The notes beneath the pieces were generated by a model. The model saw only the letters and a list, made by a program, of their open reading frames with translations. It was not told where the DNA came from and did no database searches. Below, one piece after another: positions 36,109-44,072 of a DNA stretch of 45,499 nucleotides. Location of the stretch: contig JANQRQ010000018.1 in NCBI GenBank assembly GCA_028284485.1, positions 1 to 45,499 of the forward strand, in the 5' to 3' direction. The first letter of the stretch is position 1. Each line of letters starts with the position of its first letter. Position numbers and translations under genes: made by a program. This DNA is from Planctomycetaceae bacterium (GTDB taxonomy: Bacteria > Planctomycetota > Planctomycetia > Planctomycetales > Planctomycetaceae).

Positions 36109-37575
36109 ATGAACAACGACCGACCTGGGCCCTCACTATTATTCACGTTCATCCTGACAGTACTCATTGGCTTGTTCTTCAGACCGTCGCCCGCCCCAGC
36201 GGCTGACGACGCGACTTCATTACGCGCCGGTGCCGCAGCAGTTGACATCACTCCCAAGGAATTTCCGCTAAACATGCCGGGGGGATTCAGCGCCAACATG
36301 GCCGAAGAAGCCCACGATCCATTTCACTCTCGCGCGTTGGTGCTGGATGACGGGACGACATCGTTGGCAATGGTCGTTGTGGATAATCTTGGCGCGCCGC
36401 CGGAAGTGCTGGACGAAGCCAAAGAAATCGCTTCGAAGGCAACCGGCATTCCCATGGAAAGGATGCTCATCTGCTCGACACATACGCATAGCGGACCTCG
36501 CTCAAATACGACCGAAGGACCGTCCCCCGAAGTGGCCTATCGAAAACGATTCATCGAAGGTGTCGCAAAGTCGATCATTCAGGCGCACGCTCGACTGCAA
36601 CCGTCCGCCGTAGGTGCCGCAGCACATCCATTGCCGGACGAAGTTTTCAATCGGCGTTGGTATCTGAAACCGGGAAAGATGCCGCCGAACCCCTTCGGGA
36701 AGATGGATATCGTGAAAATGAATCCCGGGTATGATCCTGATGTGCTCGACCATCCGGCCGGACCCATCGATCCCGATATCACGGTTATTTCTGTCGAAAA
36801 CTCCAACGGCAGAGCGTTGGCGTTATTTGCCAATTATTCGCTGCATTACGTCGGCCGCGCACCGAGCGGCCAGCTGTCGGCAGACTACTTTGGCGAATTC
36901 GCCCGGTTAATGCCGGCCCGCTTGCGGACGAGTGACAATTTTGTGGCAATGATGTCGAATGGCACATCGGGAGATATCAACAACCTGCCGTTCCTGGTCA
37001 CGCGGCCTCCTCGTGAACCTTTCGAGCAAATCCGCATTGTCGCGCGCAAGGCAGCCGATACGGCCTGGTTTGCGCACCGCAAGATCAAGCAACACGACTC
37101 GGACGTTCGACTGGGCATGTTGCAGCGCGAAATTACGCTGAAGTATCGCAGGCCCACCGAACAGGGCGTGGCTTACGCCCGCAAAGTTCTCGCCATCGAA
37201 GACGAAGACGAAATCGCCAAGCTTCCACGCCGGGCGCAGCCCTACGCCCGCAGTACGATTAGGGCTTTCGAACGGAAAGAAGATACGATCACCGTTCAAT
37301 TGCAGGCGATTCGCATCGGTGACCTTGCGGTGTGTGGAATTCCATTCGAAACCTTTGTCGAAATCGGCCTCGACCTCAAAGATCGCAGCCCGTTTCCGCA
37401 GACCATGGTTATTGGATTGGCCAACGGTCGGCATGGCTACCTCCCCACGCCCGAACAACACCGACTCGGGGGTTATGAAACGTGGCTAGGCACGAATCAC
37501 GTCGAAAAAGATGCGTCCGTCACATTGACAGACAACCTGTTGGAAATGCTGGCAGAGTTGAAAGCGGCTGATTAA
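36109..37575 (+). CDS. Neutral/alkaline ceramidase-like secreted hydrolase
   Basis: The product has 488 residues from ATG 36109, with GGAG 6 bases upstream; earlier starts lack a site. A hydrophobic leader spans about residues 9-23 (SLLFTFILTVLIGLF) with cleavage near PAPA. The sequence AGAAAVDITPKEFPLNMPGG opens the PF04734-type neutral/alkaline non-lysosomal ceramidase domain. ICSTHTHSGP (121-130) carries the metal-binding histidines, and NYSLHYVG and NGTSGDINN follow. These enzymes cut the amide of ceramide; the many short planctomycete relatives, like this one, lack the full C-terminal domain and their substrate is untested. It is monocistronic as far as can be seen. Confidence 0.88.
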   Translation: MNNDRPGPSLLFTFILTVLIGLFFRPSPAPAADDATSLRAGAAAVDITPKEFPLNMPGGFSANMAEEAHDPFHSRALVLDDGTTSLAMVVVDNLGAPPEVLDEAKEIASKATGIPMERMLICSTHTHSGPRSNTTEGPSPEVAYRKRFIEGVAKSIIQAHARLQPSAVGAAAHPLPDEVFNRRWYLKPGKMPPNPFGKMDIVKMNPGYDPDVLDHPAGPIDPDITVISVENSNGRALALFANYSLHYVGRAPSGQLSADYFGEFARLMPARLRTSDNFVAMMSNGTSGDINNLPFLVTRPPREPFEQIRIVARKAADTAWFAHRKIKQHDSDVRLGMLQREITLKYRRPTEQGVAYARKVLAIEDEDEIAKLPRRAQPYARSTIRAFERKEDTITVQLQAIRIGDLAVCGIPFETFVEIGLDLKDRSPFPQTMVIGLANGRHGYLPTPEQHRLGGYETWLGTNHVEKDASVTLTDNLLEMLAELKAAD

Positions 37576-37639
37576 ATGCAACAATTCGGTCGCTATTACA
37601 AAGGTCGCAACCTACCCGTGCGTTGAGAAAAGAATCGAC

Positions 37640-37706
37640 TCAGCCTTAATCAAGCCCGAGCTCTCCCCCTGGCATGGGAGTTCGGATGCATGAGCGTCCG
37701 TGAGAA
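37640..37706 (+). repeat. Decayed copy of the DUF559-flanking palindromic repeat
   Basis: It shares CAGCCTTAATCAAG and the order of the later segments with the intact copy at 37849-37915, but both stems are broken (CTCTCCCCCTGGCATGGGAG and CGGATGCATGAGCGTCCG). It is likely an older duplicate that has lost pairing. Confidence 0.6.
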
Positions 37707-37848
37707 GTATTCAAGTCTTCGATTCCCGACTTTGTAGCGACGAGCAACAGTTTACAGAAACTGACAATACCACTTCGAACACGCAAAGACACGACGGCGA
37801 TGGCCAGATGATCCATGCGCTGAAGTTTTGGTGTAGCATATAACTAAC

Positions 37849-37915
37849 CAGCCTTAATCAAGGTCACCTCTCCCGCTCGCGGGGGAGGTCGGACGCGAAC
37901 GCGTCCGGGAGGGGG
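37849..37915 (+). repeat. Intact left palindromic repeat of the DUF559 gene
   Basis: Two strong hairpins are adjacent: ACCTCTCCCGC-TC-GCGGGGGAGGT (37866-37889, 11 bp with one G.T) and CGGACGCG-AA-CGCGTCCG (37890-37907, 8 bp perfect). The end of the repeat contains GGAGG (37908-37912) at 9 bases from the GTG start, so the repeat seems to supply the ribosome site. Confidence 0.75.
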
Positions 37916-37921
37916 CCATTC

Positions 37922-38299
37922 GTGACAGACGATATCATCAACAAGAGCCGCCAACTACGTGAACGCCAAACCAAGGCAGAGTCACTGTTGTGGAATGTGC
38001 TCCGCGCGAAGCGACTTTGCGACTTGAAGTTTCGGCGGCAGCATTCCATCGATCCGTATATCGCAGACTTTGCTTGCGTGGCGCGAAAGCTGATTGTCGA
38101 ATTAGATGGTGGATACCACGATTACCGGTACCAAAACGACACAAGTCGCCAGGCATTTCTGGAAAAGCAAGGATGGACAGTGGTTCGATTCTCGAACGAA
38201 GACGTTTTGGACGATGTTCAGCAGTTGCAATATCGATTGCGAGGGACCTGGGACTGGAACCGACCTATACCAAACGAAGACCGGCTCGTTCCGGAATGA
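37922..38299 (+). CDS. DUF559 endonuclease-like protein (Vsr/PD-(D/E)XK fold)
   Basis: The product has 125 residues. The DUF559 pattern is complete: RQTKAESLLWNVLRAKRL, then FRRQHSIDPYIADFAC (Asp44 and Asp49), KLIVELDGGYH (Glu60, Asp62) and the C-terminal GWTVVRFSNEDVLDD. This is the very-short-patch-repair-like nuclease fold, with acidic residues placed for metal binding. The start is GTG at 37922, using a GGAGG provided by the left repeat. Palindromic CTCTCCC repeats flank the gene on both sides, an arrangement seen for DUF559 genes in other bacteria, so the unit may be a small repeat-associated mobile or domesticated element. In vivo activity is unknown. Confidence 0.9.
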   Translation: MTDDIINKSRQLRERQTKAESLLWNVLRAKRLCDLKFRRQHSIDPYIADFACVARKLIVELDGGYHDYRYQNDTSRQAFLEKQGWTVVRFSNEDVLDDVQQLQYRLRGTWDWNRPIPNEDRLVPE

Positions 38300-38313
38300 G
38301 AGTGACGAAAGAA

Positions 38314-38359
38314 ACCCTCTCCCGGGCTAAAAAGCCCGACCTCTCCCAGCGGGAGAGGT
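38314..38359 (+). repeat. Right palindromic repeat of the DUF559 gene
   Basis: Two hairpins: CGGGCT-AAAA-AGCCCG (38323-38338, perfect 6 bp) and ACCTCTCCC-AGC-GGGAGAGGT (38339-38359, perfect 9 bp). The second shares its arm ACCTCTCCC with the left repeat. It may also act as a terminator, though there is no T-tract. Confidence 0.7.
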
Positions 38360-38450
38360 GACTCATAGCTCGCTTTTGAAATCTCGCAGACAGATTCTCT
38401 CAAAATAAATGACCCACACGAATTCTCAACATTAAGACGGAATCGTGACA

Positions 38451-39875
38451 ATGAATCATCTTGGAAAACTCACTCGAATACTCTGCACTATGTTTGTTCT
38501 TAGCGTTGCAACGCTGATCTGTTGCGGCGTTTCACGCGCGGCCGATCGGCCGAACATCATTTTGATTTTCGCCGACGACCTCGGTTGGCAGGATGCCGGA
38601 TTTGCCGGGTCTGACTTTTTCGAAACACCGAACCTCGATCGGCTTGCAAAGCAGGGGATGGTCTTCCGCCACGCGTATTCTGCGGCTGGCAACTGCGCGC
38701 CGAGCCGCGCTTGTCTACTTTCGGGGCAATACACTCCGCGGCATCACGTGTACGCCGTCGGTAGCACAAACCGCGGGAAGGTCGAACTGATGCGCATGAA
38801 GCCGGTGCCGAATCGCAGCGGCCTGAGCGCCACGGATTTCACGCTCGGCAAGGCGATGCAAGCAGCCGGTTATGCAACCGGAATGTTCGGCAAATGGCAT
38901 CTCGACGGTCGCACCGGCAGCCAGCCGCTCGACCATGGTTTCGACGTGGTCAAAGTCGACGGCCACACTTGGCGCGATGAGGTCGAAGGCGATCCGAAAG
39001 GCATTACTTCCATCACACGTGCCGCTTGCGAATTCATCGAACAGAACAAGGATCGCCCCTTTTTCGCCTATATTCCCCATTACGCGGTCCATTCGCCGCT
39101 CCAAGGCCGGCCCGATGTCATTGAGAAATTCCAAAACAAAACACCCGGCAAACTGCACGACAACGTGATTTATGCGGCTTGCATCGCAGCCCTCGATCGG
39201 GGCGTCGGCGAATTAATGCAATGCCTGGCCGACTTGGGACTCGAAGAAAACACACTGGTCCTTTTTACATCGGATAACGGCGGTACCCACGATTCGCAGG
39301 AACCGCTGCGCGGAAAGAAGGGCTCCTACTATGAAGGGGGCATTCGCGAGCCGATGATTGTCCGCTGGCCTGCCGTCGTCCAACCGGGCACCACCTGCGA
39401 TGTGCCGGTCATCAACGTCGATTTCTATACCACGTTTGTTGATGTCGCCGGTGCCGAGTCGCCCAGCGATCGCCCGCTCGACGGTACGAGCCTTCTGCCG
39501 CTATTAAGAGGAGAGCCGTCCCTCGACCGGCAGGGTATCTTCTGGCATTTCCCCGGGTATCTCGACGGGCCGGTGCCGCGCGGTCGCGACCCGGTCTTTC
39601 GCACGCGTCCTGTCAGCGTGATCCGTAAAGGGGACTGGAAGCTGTTTCTTTATCACGAGGAATGGCAACTCGACGGTGGCAAGTCCAAACTCGACACAAA
39701 CAACGCCGCCGAGCTGTACAACGTCGTCAGCGATCCGCGCGAGTTGGATAATGTCGCGACCAGCCGAGCCGACAAGCGTGACGAATTGCTGGCTGACCTG
39801 TTGGCGTGGTTCGAACGGACGGACGCGCTCCTGCCAACGGAGCCGAATCCCAAGTATGCGCCTGCTGCGGAGTAG
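38451..39875 (+). CDS. Secreted sulfatase with canonical CAPSR motif
   Basis: The product has 474 residues, with a signal peptide ending near SRAA from ATG 38451 (a GTG six bases earlier is possible). RPNIILIFADDLGWQDAGFAG carries metal Asp42 and Asp43. The formylglycine motif is the classical C-x-P-S-R at 82-86 (NCAPSRACLLSGQY). Later landmarks include GKWHLDGRTG, FFAYIPHYAVHSPL, LFTSDNGGTHDSQEP and GSYYEGGIREPMIVRWP. It hydrolyses sulfate esters in the periplasm or outside the cell. It differs clearly from the first sulfatase, so the two are not recent duplicates. It stands between the DUF559 unit and a convergent propeller gene. Confidence 0.95.
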   Translation: MNHLGKLTRILCTMFVLSVATLICCGVSRAADRPNIILIFADDLGWQDAGFAGSDFFETPNLDRLAKQGMVFRHAYSAAGNCAPSRACLLSGQYTPRHHVYAVGSTNRGKVELMRMKPVPNRSGLSATDFTLGKAMQAAGYATGMFGKWHLDGRTGSQPLDHGFDVVKVDGHTWRDEVEGDPKGITSITRAACEFIEQNKDRPFFAYIPHYAVHSPLQGRPDVIEKFQNKTPGKLHDNVIYAACIAALDRGVGELMQCLADLGLEENTLVLFTSDNGGTHDSQEPLRGKKGSYYEGGIREPMIVRWPAVVQPGTTCDVPVINVDFYTTFVDVAGAESPSDRPLDGTSLLPLLRGEPSLDRQGIFWHFPGYLDGPVPRGRDPVFRTRPVSVIRKGDWKLFLYHEEWQLDGGKSKLDTNNAAELYNVVSDPRELDNVATSRADKRDELLADLLAWFERTDALLPTEPNPKYAPAAE

Positions 39876-40038
39876 CCAAGTCTCGATAAACCCGATTTCT
39901 CCGGGCTGTCCTTCCACCGGACATTGATCAGTCTTCGCGCTGCACAGCACTCCTGATTCGTGTCACCCGTTAGATGGCTATTCGACATCCTATCGACGCT
40001 GTCATCGCAACGAGGCTCTCAATCGCAATGAGCATCAT

Positions 40039-40092
40039 GTGGCACAGACATTCCGGTCTGTGTTCCCATACCTGCGTTAACGATTCGTCGTT
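40039..40092 (+). repeat. REP-like double-hairpin repeat, full copy
   Basis: Hairpin 1 is CACAGAC-ATTCCG-GTCTGTG, the same 7-bp stem as at 35752 with a changed loop. Hairpin 2 is AACGA-TTCG-TCGTT (40079-40092), where the loop is TTCG in place of TTTA. It lies in the space between the sulfatase and the convergent propeller gene. Confidence 0.75.
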
Positions 40093-40156
40093 GCGCAGTT
40101 CTGCCAACACGATTTGCAAAGTAAACCGTGAGCCGGTTCCAGCAATATCAGGCGAC

Positions 40157-41449
40157 TCAATTCTCGCCGATGCAATACAGGTACTTGTCGTTTCGCAACA
40201 ACAATCGGTCACCCAACACGACCGGGCAGGCGTTGGCCCGCGTGTCATCGTCTTCGAATTCGTTGCGTGCCAGCAATTGGAACTCGGGTTCGGCGGCCAG
40301 CACATAGGTCCCCTTGTGCTGCGACAGGTAATACAGTTTTCCATCCCCTGCGGTCACCGACGAATAAACGATGCCCGGCTGAGGCGATAGCCTTGATTCG
40401 TAAACGACCTCTCCAGTCTCAGCATCGAGGCAGTACGCCACACCACGTCGTTCGTGCACCCAAAACAGATACCCATCCTGATAGACGGGGGACGAAACGT
40501 TGGTTCCTTTATTCGTGCGCCACAGCTCATGGGTGGCCGTCACGTCGCCGCGCCCGCCTGCGCGAACAGCCAACGCCGTATTCTTTCGTCCGCCGACGCA
40601 ATAGATTATTCCCTCATTCGCCACCAAACTTGGCACCACATATCCCCGATCGGGAATCCCCCGGCAGCGCCACAATTCCTCGCCGGTTGCCGGATCGTAT
40701 CCCACCAGGCTTCCGTCCGGGCTGCCCGGCAAACTCAACACCAGTTCGGTCGCGCCTCCGGGAACGTCTACCAAAATGGGGGTATTGCGACACCCTTTAA
40801 GGCCAGCGACTTCCCAAGCGACTTCGCCGCTCGCCTTATTCAGTGCATACAGTGTCGTGCTTTCAATGCTGGCGTTCACGATGACCAGGTCTTCGTATAA
40901 CAACAACGAGTTGCCCGAACCCCAGCCGGCTGTTTTCGAGCCGACATCGGCGTGCCACACTTCCTCTCCTTCGAGTGTCAGGCAATAGACTCCTGAGCGA
41001 CCGAAGAAAACATACAGGTGCTCGCCATCGGTGGCCGGCGTGCTCGTGGCATACCCATGCCAGCCGCTGTTGCCTGCGGAGTACTTCGACTCGGGAAGAC
41101 TCGGCATGAATGTACGGTTCCAAATCACGTCGCCGCTCGACGCGTCGAGACAGGTTACGTGTCGTCTCAAATTGTTTTGATCACCCGGGTCTTCCTGGCT
41201 GGTGGCATACCCGGAATAACAGGTCAGATAAATCCGATTCCCCAAAGTGACCGGGCTCGACGATCCCAAACCGGGCAAATCTGTTCGCCAAACAACGTTT
41301 TCGGTCGACGACCATGTGGTCGGTAAGCCGGTTGCATCGCTGGCGGCAAATCCGCTCGGTCCACGGAACCGGGTCCAATCGACGGCGTCGACCGCTGTCG
41401 TGGCTGCAAACAGAATCAGCAAGCTGAATAAGACTGCGAAACGCTTCAT
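40157..41449 (-). CDS. Secreted PQQ-type beta-propeller protein (BamB-like)
   Basis: The product has 430 residues from ATG 41449, with a signal peptide (KRFAVLFSLLILFAATTAVDA). The mature start DWTRFRGPSGFAASD is the typical opening of planctomycete PQQ-like propellers. Repeated blade motifs run through the protein: HVTCLDASSGDVIWNRTF, YCLTLEGEEVWHADVG, YALNKASGEVAWEVAG, GYDPATGEELWRCRG and YCLDAETGEVVYESRL, each a L-D-x-x-[ST]-G-E-x-x-W blade. Such propellers serve as protein-binding scaffolds or, in some enzymes, hold PQQ; nothing here proves a cofactor. It is divergent from the CocE hydrolase gene. Confidence 0.9.
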   Translation of the reverse strand: MKRFAVLFSLLILFAATTAVDAVDWTRFRGPSGFAASDATGLPTTWSSTENVVWRTDLPGLGSSSPVTLGNRIYLTCYSGYATSQEDPGDQNNLRRHVTCLDASSGDVIWNRTFMPSLPESKYSAGNSGWHGYATSTPATDGEHLYVFFGRSGVYCLTLEGEEVWHADVGSKTAGWGSGNSLLLYEDLVIVNASIESTTLYALNKASGEVAWEVAGLKGCRNTPILVDVPGGATELVLSLPGSPDGSLVGYDPATGEELWRCRGIPDRGYVVPSLVANEGIIYCVGGRKNTALAVRAGGRGDVTATHELWRTNKGTNVSSPVYQDGYLFWVHERRGVAYCLDAETGEVVYESRLSPQPGIVYSSVTAGDGKLYYLSQHKGTYVLAAEPEFQLLARNEFEDDDTRANACPVVLGDRLLLRNDKYLYCIGEN

Positions 41450-42032
41450 CAATCGAATCTCTTTTCTGGAGAAAGAAACGCATCAAAGATCACACATCCC
41501 ACCATACTAAGTTGCCCAGCCTGCCGAAAAGTCACCCGGGGGAAATCGGGGCTGTTTGATTCCCTTCTGGGCCAAAACTGGCTGAATGGCGCTGTTTTCC
41601 GGAAGGTCAATTGACCGCAAAAGACACGAAATCGGCGAGAATTTGAATTGCAGGACTCGTAAACTTCGGCCCAAAGTATCCCAGGTAACCAGCACTGACA
41701 GCGAACGTAATTCGTCGTTGATCAAGGCGAACATGCGACTTCCGATGCGGAATCGTCCGAGAACGACCGTCATTTCGGACAACCCCGAATGAGCGCCAGG
41801 CATTCCCACGCTGTGCCCATCGCGGGCCAAGATTCTAAGTCGCTTCCTATGGGGTATTCGACAAACAGTAGCATCACCCTGTGTTGCGAAGTTTTCGCCC
41901 TGAAAGTGTAGGCCTGAAATCAAACACAATTACATTTTGAAACGAGTTTCCGCTCATTTTCGGGTAACCTGAATGACGGCGATCGCATCGCCGATCCATG
42001 CACCAGGTACCAGAATTCAAGAGTAACTCGCG
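41450..42032. other. Long intergenic region between divergent propeller and CocE genes
   Basis: In these 583 bases I see no convincing gene; frames on either strand have random-like composition and no ribosome site. The notable element is a perfect 12-bp palindrome at 41605-41616. Promoters for both flanking genes must be here, but no confident -35/-10 pair stands out. Confidence 0.4.
41605..41616. promoter_or_regulatory. Perfect 12-bp palindrome GGTCAATTGACC, possible operator
   Basis: The palindrome sits 156 bases upstream of the propeller gene start and 417 upstream of the CocE gene start. Its core GTCAATTGAC is also found at 1727-1736 before the sigma factor gene. It could be the site of a dimeric repressor or activator; no regulator gene is next to it. 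Confidence 0.28.
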
Positions 42033-43847
42033 ATGAAATATACGAACCCGCCTTGTTCCCGAGCATTTGCAATTGTCTTTACACTCTTCCTCGTGCTTTT
42101 GGGCGGGCTCGCGCGTCGGGCCGAAGCCGATGAAAAAATCACAATCGAGCGGGATGTCGAAGTCCCCATGCGGGACGGAACGATTCTGCGTGCCAACGTC
42201 TTTCGACCGAGCAGCGGCGGACCGTTTCCCGTGTTGATCTCGCGGACGCCCTATGGAAAGTCAGCCAACCCACGCACCACCCTGGTGAATGCCGGCTATA
42301 TCGTTGTCACGCAAGACGCGCGCGGCCGATATGCCTCGGACGGTCAATTTGAATCGTTCGTGCGCGCGGACACACATGACGGCAGCGACGGATTCGACAC
42401 GGTCGAGTGGGCAGCCAAGCTGCCGAACTCCACCGGCGAGGTGGGGCTGCTCGGCACTTCGTATCCCGGCTTTCTGGCCTGGCGGGCCGCAGGGGCGCAA
42501 CCAACGGCCCTCAAAGCGATGGCCGCCTTTTCGATTCCCGCGCGGTACCTCGATTTGGAAGGACCGGGGACCATCCGTCCGGGCCGACGCCTCAAATGGT
42601 GGCACGGGACAATGAGCCCCGATTTGCGACTCAAAGCGGACGGTCCGCTACCGCATTCCAGAACAGAAGCTGCCGAACTGTGGAACGCAGGCGAAGGCGA
42701 GACGCTGCTTTACACACTCCCCTGGAGCGAGTTGCCGAACGACATCTTCGGCAGCGAAGCCTCGACCGCCCGGCATTGGCTCGCCAATCCGTGGGAAGAC
42801 CCTTGGCAACTCGACAAGGACGCTGCCAAAACACTCGTGCCCAATCTAAACGTGTGCGGCTGGTACGATCACTGCAATGGTTCGATTGATTTGCATACAG
42901 CGATTGCCTCAAACGGTGGTAGTGATGAGGCCAGGGCATCGTCGCGGTTGATTGTCGGTCCTTGGAGTCACAGCGGACTGGGCAGACGCAAGCAGGGGGA
43001 CATCGATTTCGGTCCCGATGCGACAGTCGATCTTAATCAGCTTTACCTCGACTGGTTCGGCTACTGGATTCGCGGCGAGAAAAACGACGTGCCAAGTTGG
43101 TCGCCGGTCCGCATTTTCGTCATGGGAATTAACAAATGGCGCAACTACCACCACTGGCCGCCGACAGAAACGAAGCCGGGAGAATGGTATTTCGACAGTG
43201 ACGGTTTGGCGAACAAACCATCCGGTAACGGGCGGTTGGCTCGCGAGAAGCCGTCCGATGCTTCCCATGATCATTACGAGTACGATCCGACCAATCCGGT
43301 TCCGACCTTGTGGACGCCGTCGCTATTTACGATTCCCGCGGACCAGTCGAAGCTAAAGGATCGCGACGACATCCTGGTGTATCAGTCGGAACTGCTGGAA
43401 GAATTCGTCGAAACGATTGGCTATCCCGAAGTTGTTTTGCATGCAGCGTCGAGTTGTCCCGATACCGACTTCTTTGTCCGTTTGATTGATGTCGACCCCA
43501 ACGGCCGCGCCATCGACGTGACATCGGGGATGGTGCGGGCCCGCTATCGGAATAATCCGGCCGGCGATGCGTCTCCCGACCCGGAGTTCCTGAAACCCGG
43601 GCAAGTCACGGAATTTCGCATTCGCATGCGTCCGACGGCACATCGGTTTCTAGAAGGACACCGTATTCGACTCGATGTCACCAGTTCTGACTTTCCGAAT
43701 TACGACCGCAATCACAATACGTCTGCCGATCAAAATCGGGATGGAGACTTGGTCGTGGCGCGGCAAACAGTGCATCACGGGCCGGAATCCCTGTCCCGCT
43801 TGATTCTGCCGGTGATGCACGCTGATGAGAATTCGGGCGGCCGCTAG
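42033..43847 (+). CDS. CocE/NonD-family alpha/beta hydrolase (S15-type X-Pro dipeptidyl-peptidase-like), secreted
   Basis: The product has 604 residues, with a signal peptide about residues 10-32 (AFAIVFTLFLVLLGGLARRAEA). The alpha/beta-hydrolase core has the nucleophile elbow GLLGTSYPGF with Ser143, the oxyanion-side sequence RTPYGK, the acid CGWYDHCNG and the histidine GPWSHSG. The C-terminal half (about 400-604) is the jelly-roll domain of the family, ending VTSSDFPNYDRNHNT. Relatives include cocaine esterase and X-Pro dipeptidyl-peptidases; substrate here is not predictable. The ATG at 42033 opens the signal peptide. Confidence 0.92.
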   Translation: MKYTNPPCSRAFAIVFTLFLVLLGGLARRAEADEKITIERDVEVPMRDGTILRANVFRPSSGGPFPVLISRTPYGKSANPRTTLVNAGYIVVTQDARGRYASDGQFESFVRADTHDGSDGFDTVEWAAKLPNSTGEVGLLGTSYPGFLAWRAAGAQPTALKAMAAFSIPARYLDLEGPGTIRPGRRLKWWHGTMSPDLRLKADGPLPHSRTEAAELWNAGEGETLLYTLPWSELPNDIFGSEASTARHWLANPWEDPWQLDKDAAKTLVPNLNVCGWYDHCNGSIDLHTAIASNGGSDEARASSRLIVGPWSHSGLGRRKQGDIDFGPDATVDLNQLYLDWFGYWIRGEKNDVPSWSPVRIFVMGINKWRNYHHWPPTETKPGEWYFDSDGLANKPSGNGRLAREKPSDASHDHYEYDPTNPVPTLWTPSLFTIPADQSKLKDRDDILVYQSELLEEFVETIGYPEVVLHAASSCPDTDFFVRLIDVDPNGRAIDVTSGMVRARYRNNPAGDASPDPEFLKPGQVTEFRIRMRPTAHRFLEGHRIRLDVTSSDFPNYDRNHNTSADQNRDGDLVVARQTVHHGPESLSRLILPVMHADENSGGR

Positions 43848-44072
43848 AGCAATTTGCTCTTTCCTATGCCCGCGAGTTTCGCTTTTGACGGGGCAAACAC
43901 TGTACTTCCGCGAGGCAGGACGGTTACAAGTTTTCTAAAATGCTATAAGGCGATCACTACAAGGGATACTGCAGAAACAGATTCCGAGCGGAACTGTTTG
44001 AATTCAGCCGGCCGGTCGATTTTTTGGCCGGTCGCCGCAACCAACGGCAATCGACGCAGTAGGAGGAAAATC

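Larger units (their letters stand above)
37576..37921. other. Intergenic region carrying two related palindromic repeat copies upstream of the DUF559 gene
   Basis: No gene is seen in these 346 bases. A degraded copy (37640-37706) and an intact copy (37849-37915) both begin CAGCCTTAATCAAG and continue through a CTCTCCC...GGGAG palindrome and a GGA-rich GCGTCCG segment. The stretch between them has no recognisable feature. Confidence 0.5.

Noticed and set aside
41507..41929. Minus-strand frame (140 codons) in the propeller/CocE intergenic region
   Set aside because: No ribosome site, no recognisable domain, and the DNA has intergenic character with a palindrome; kept as intergenic.
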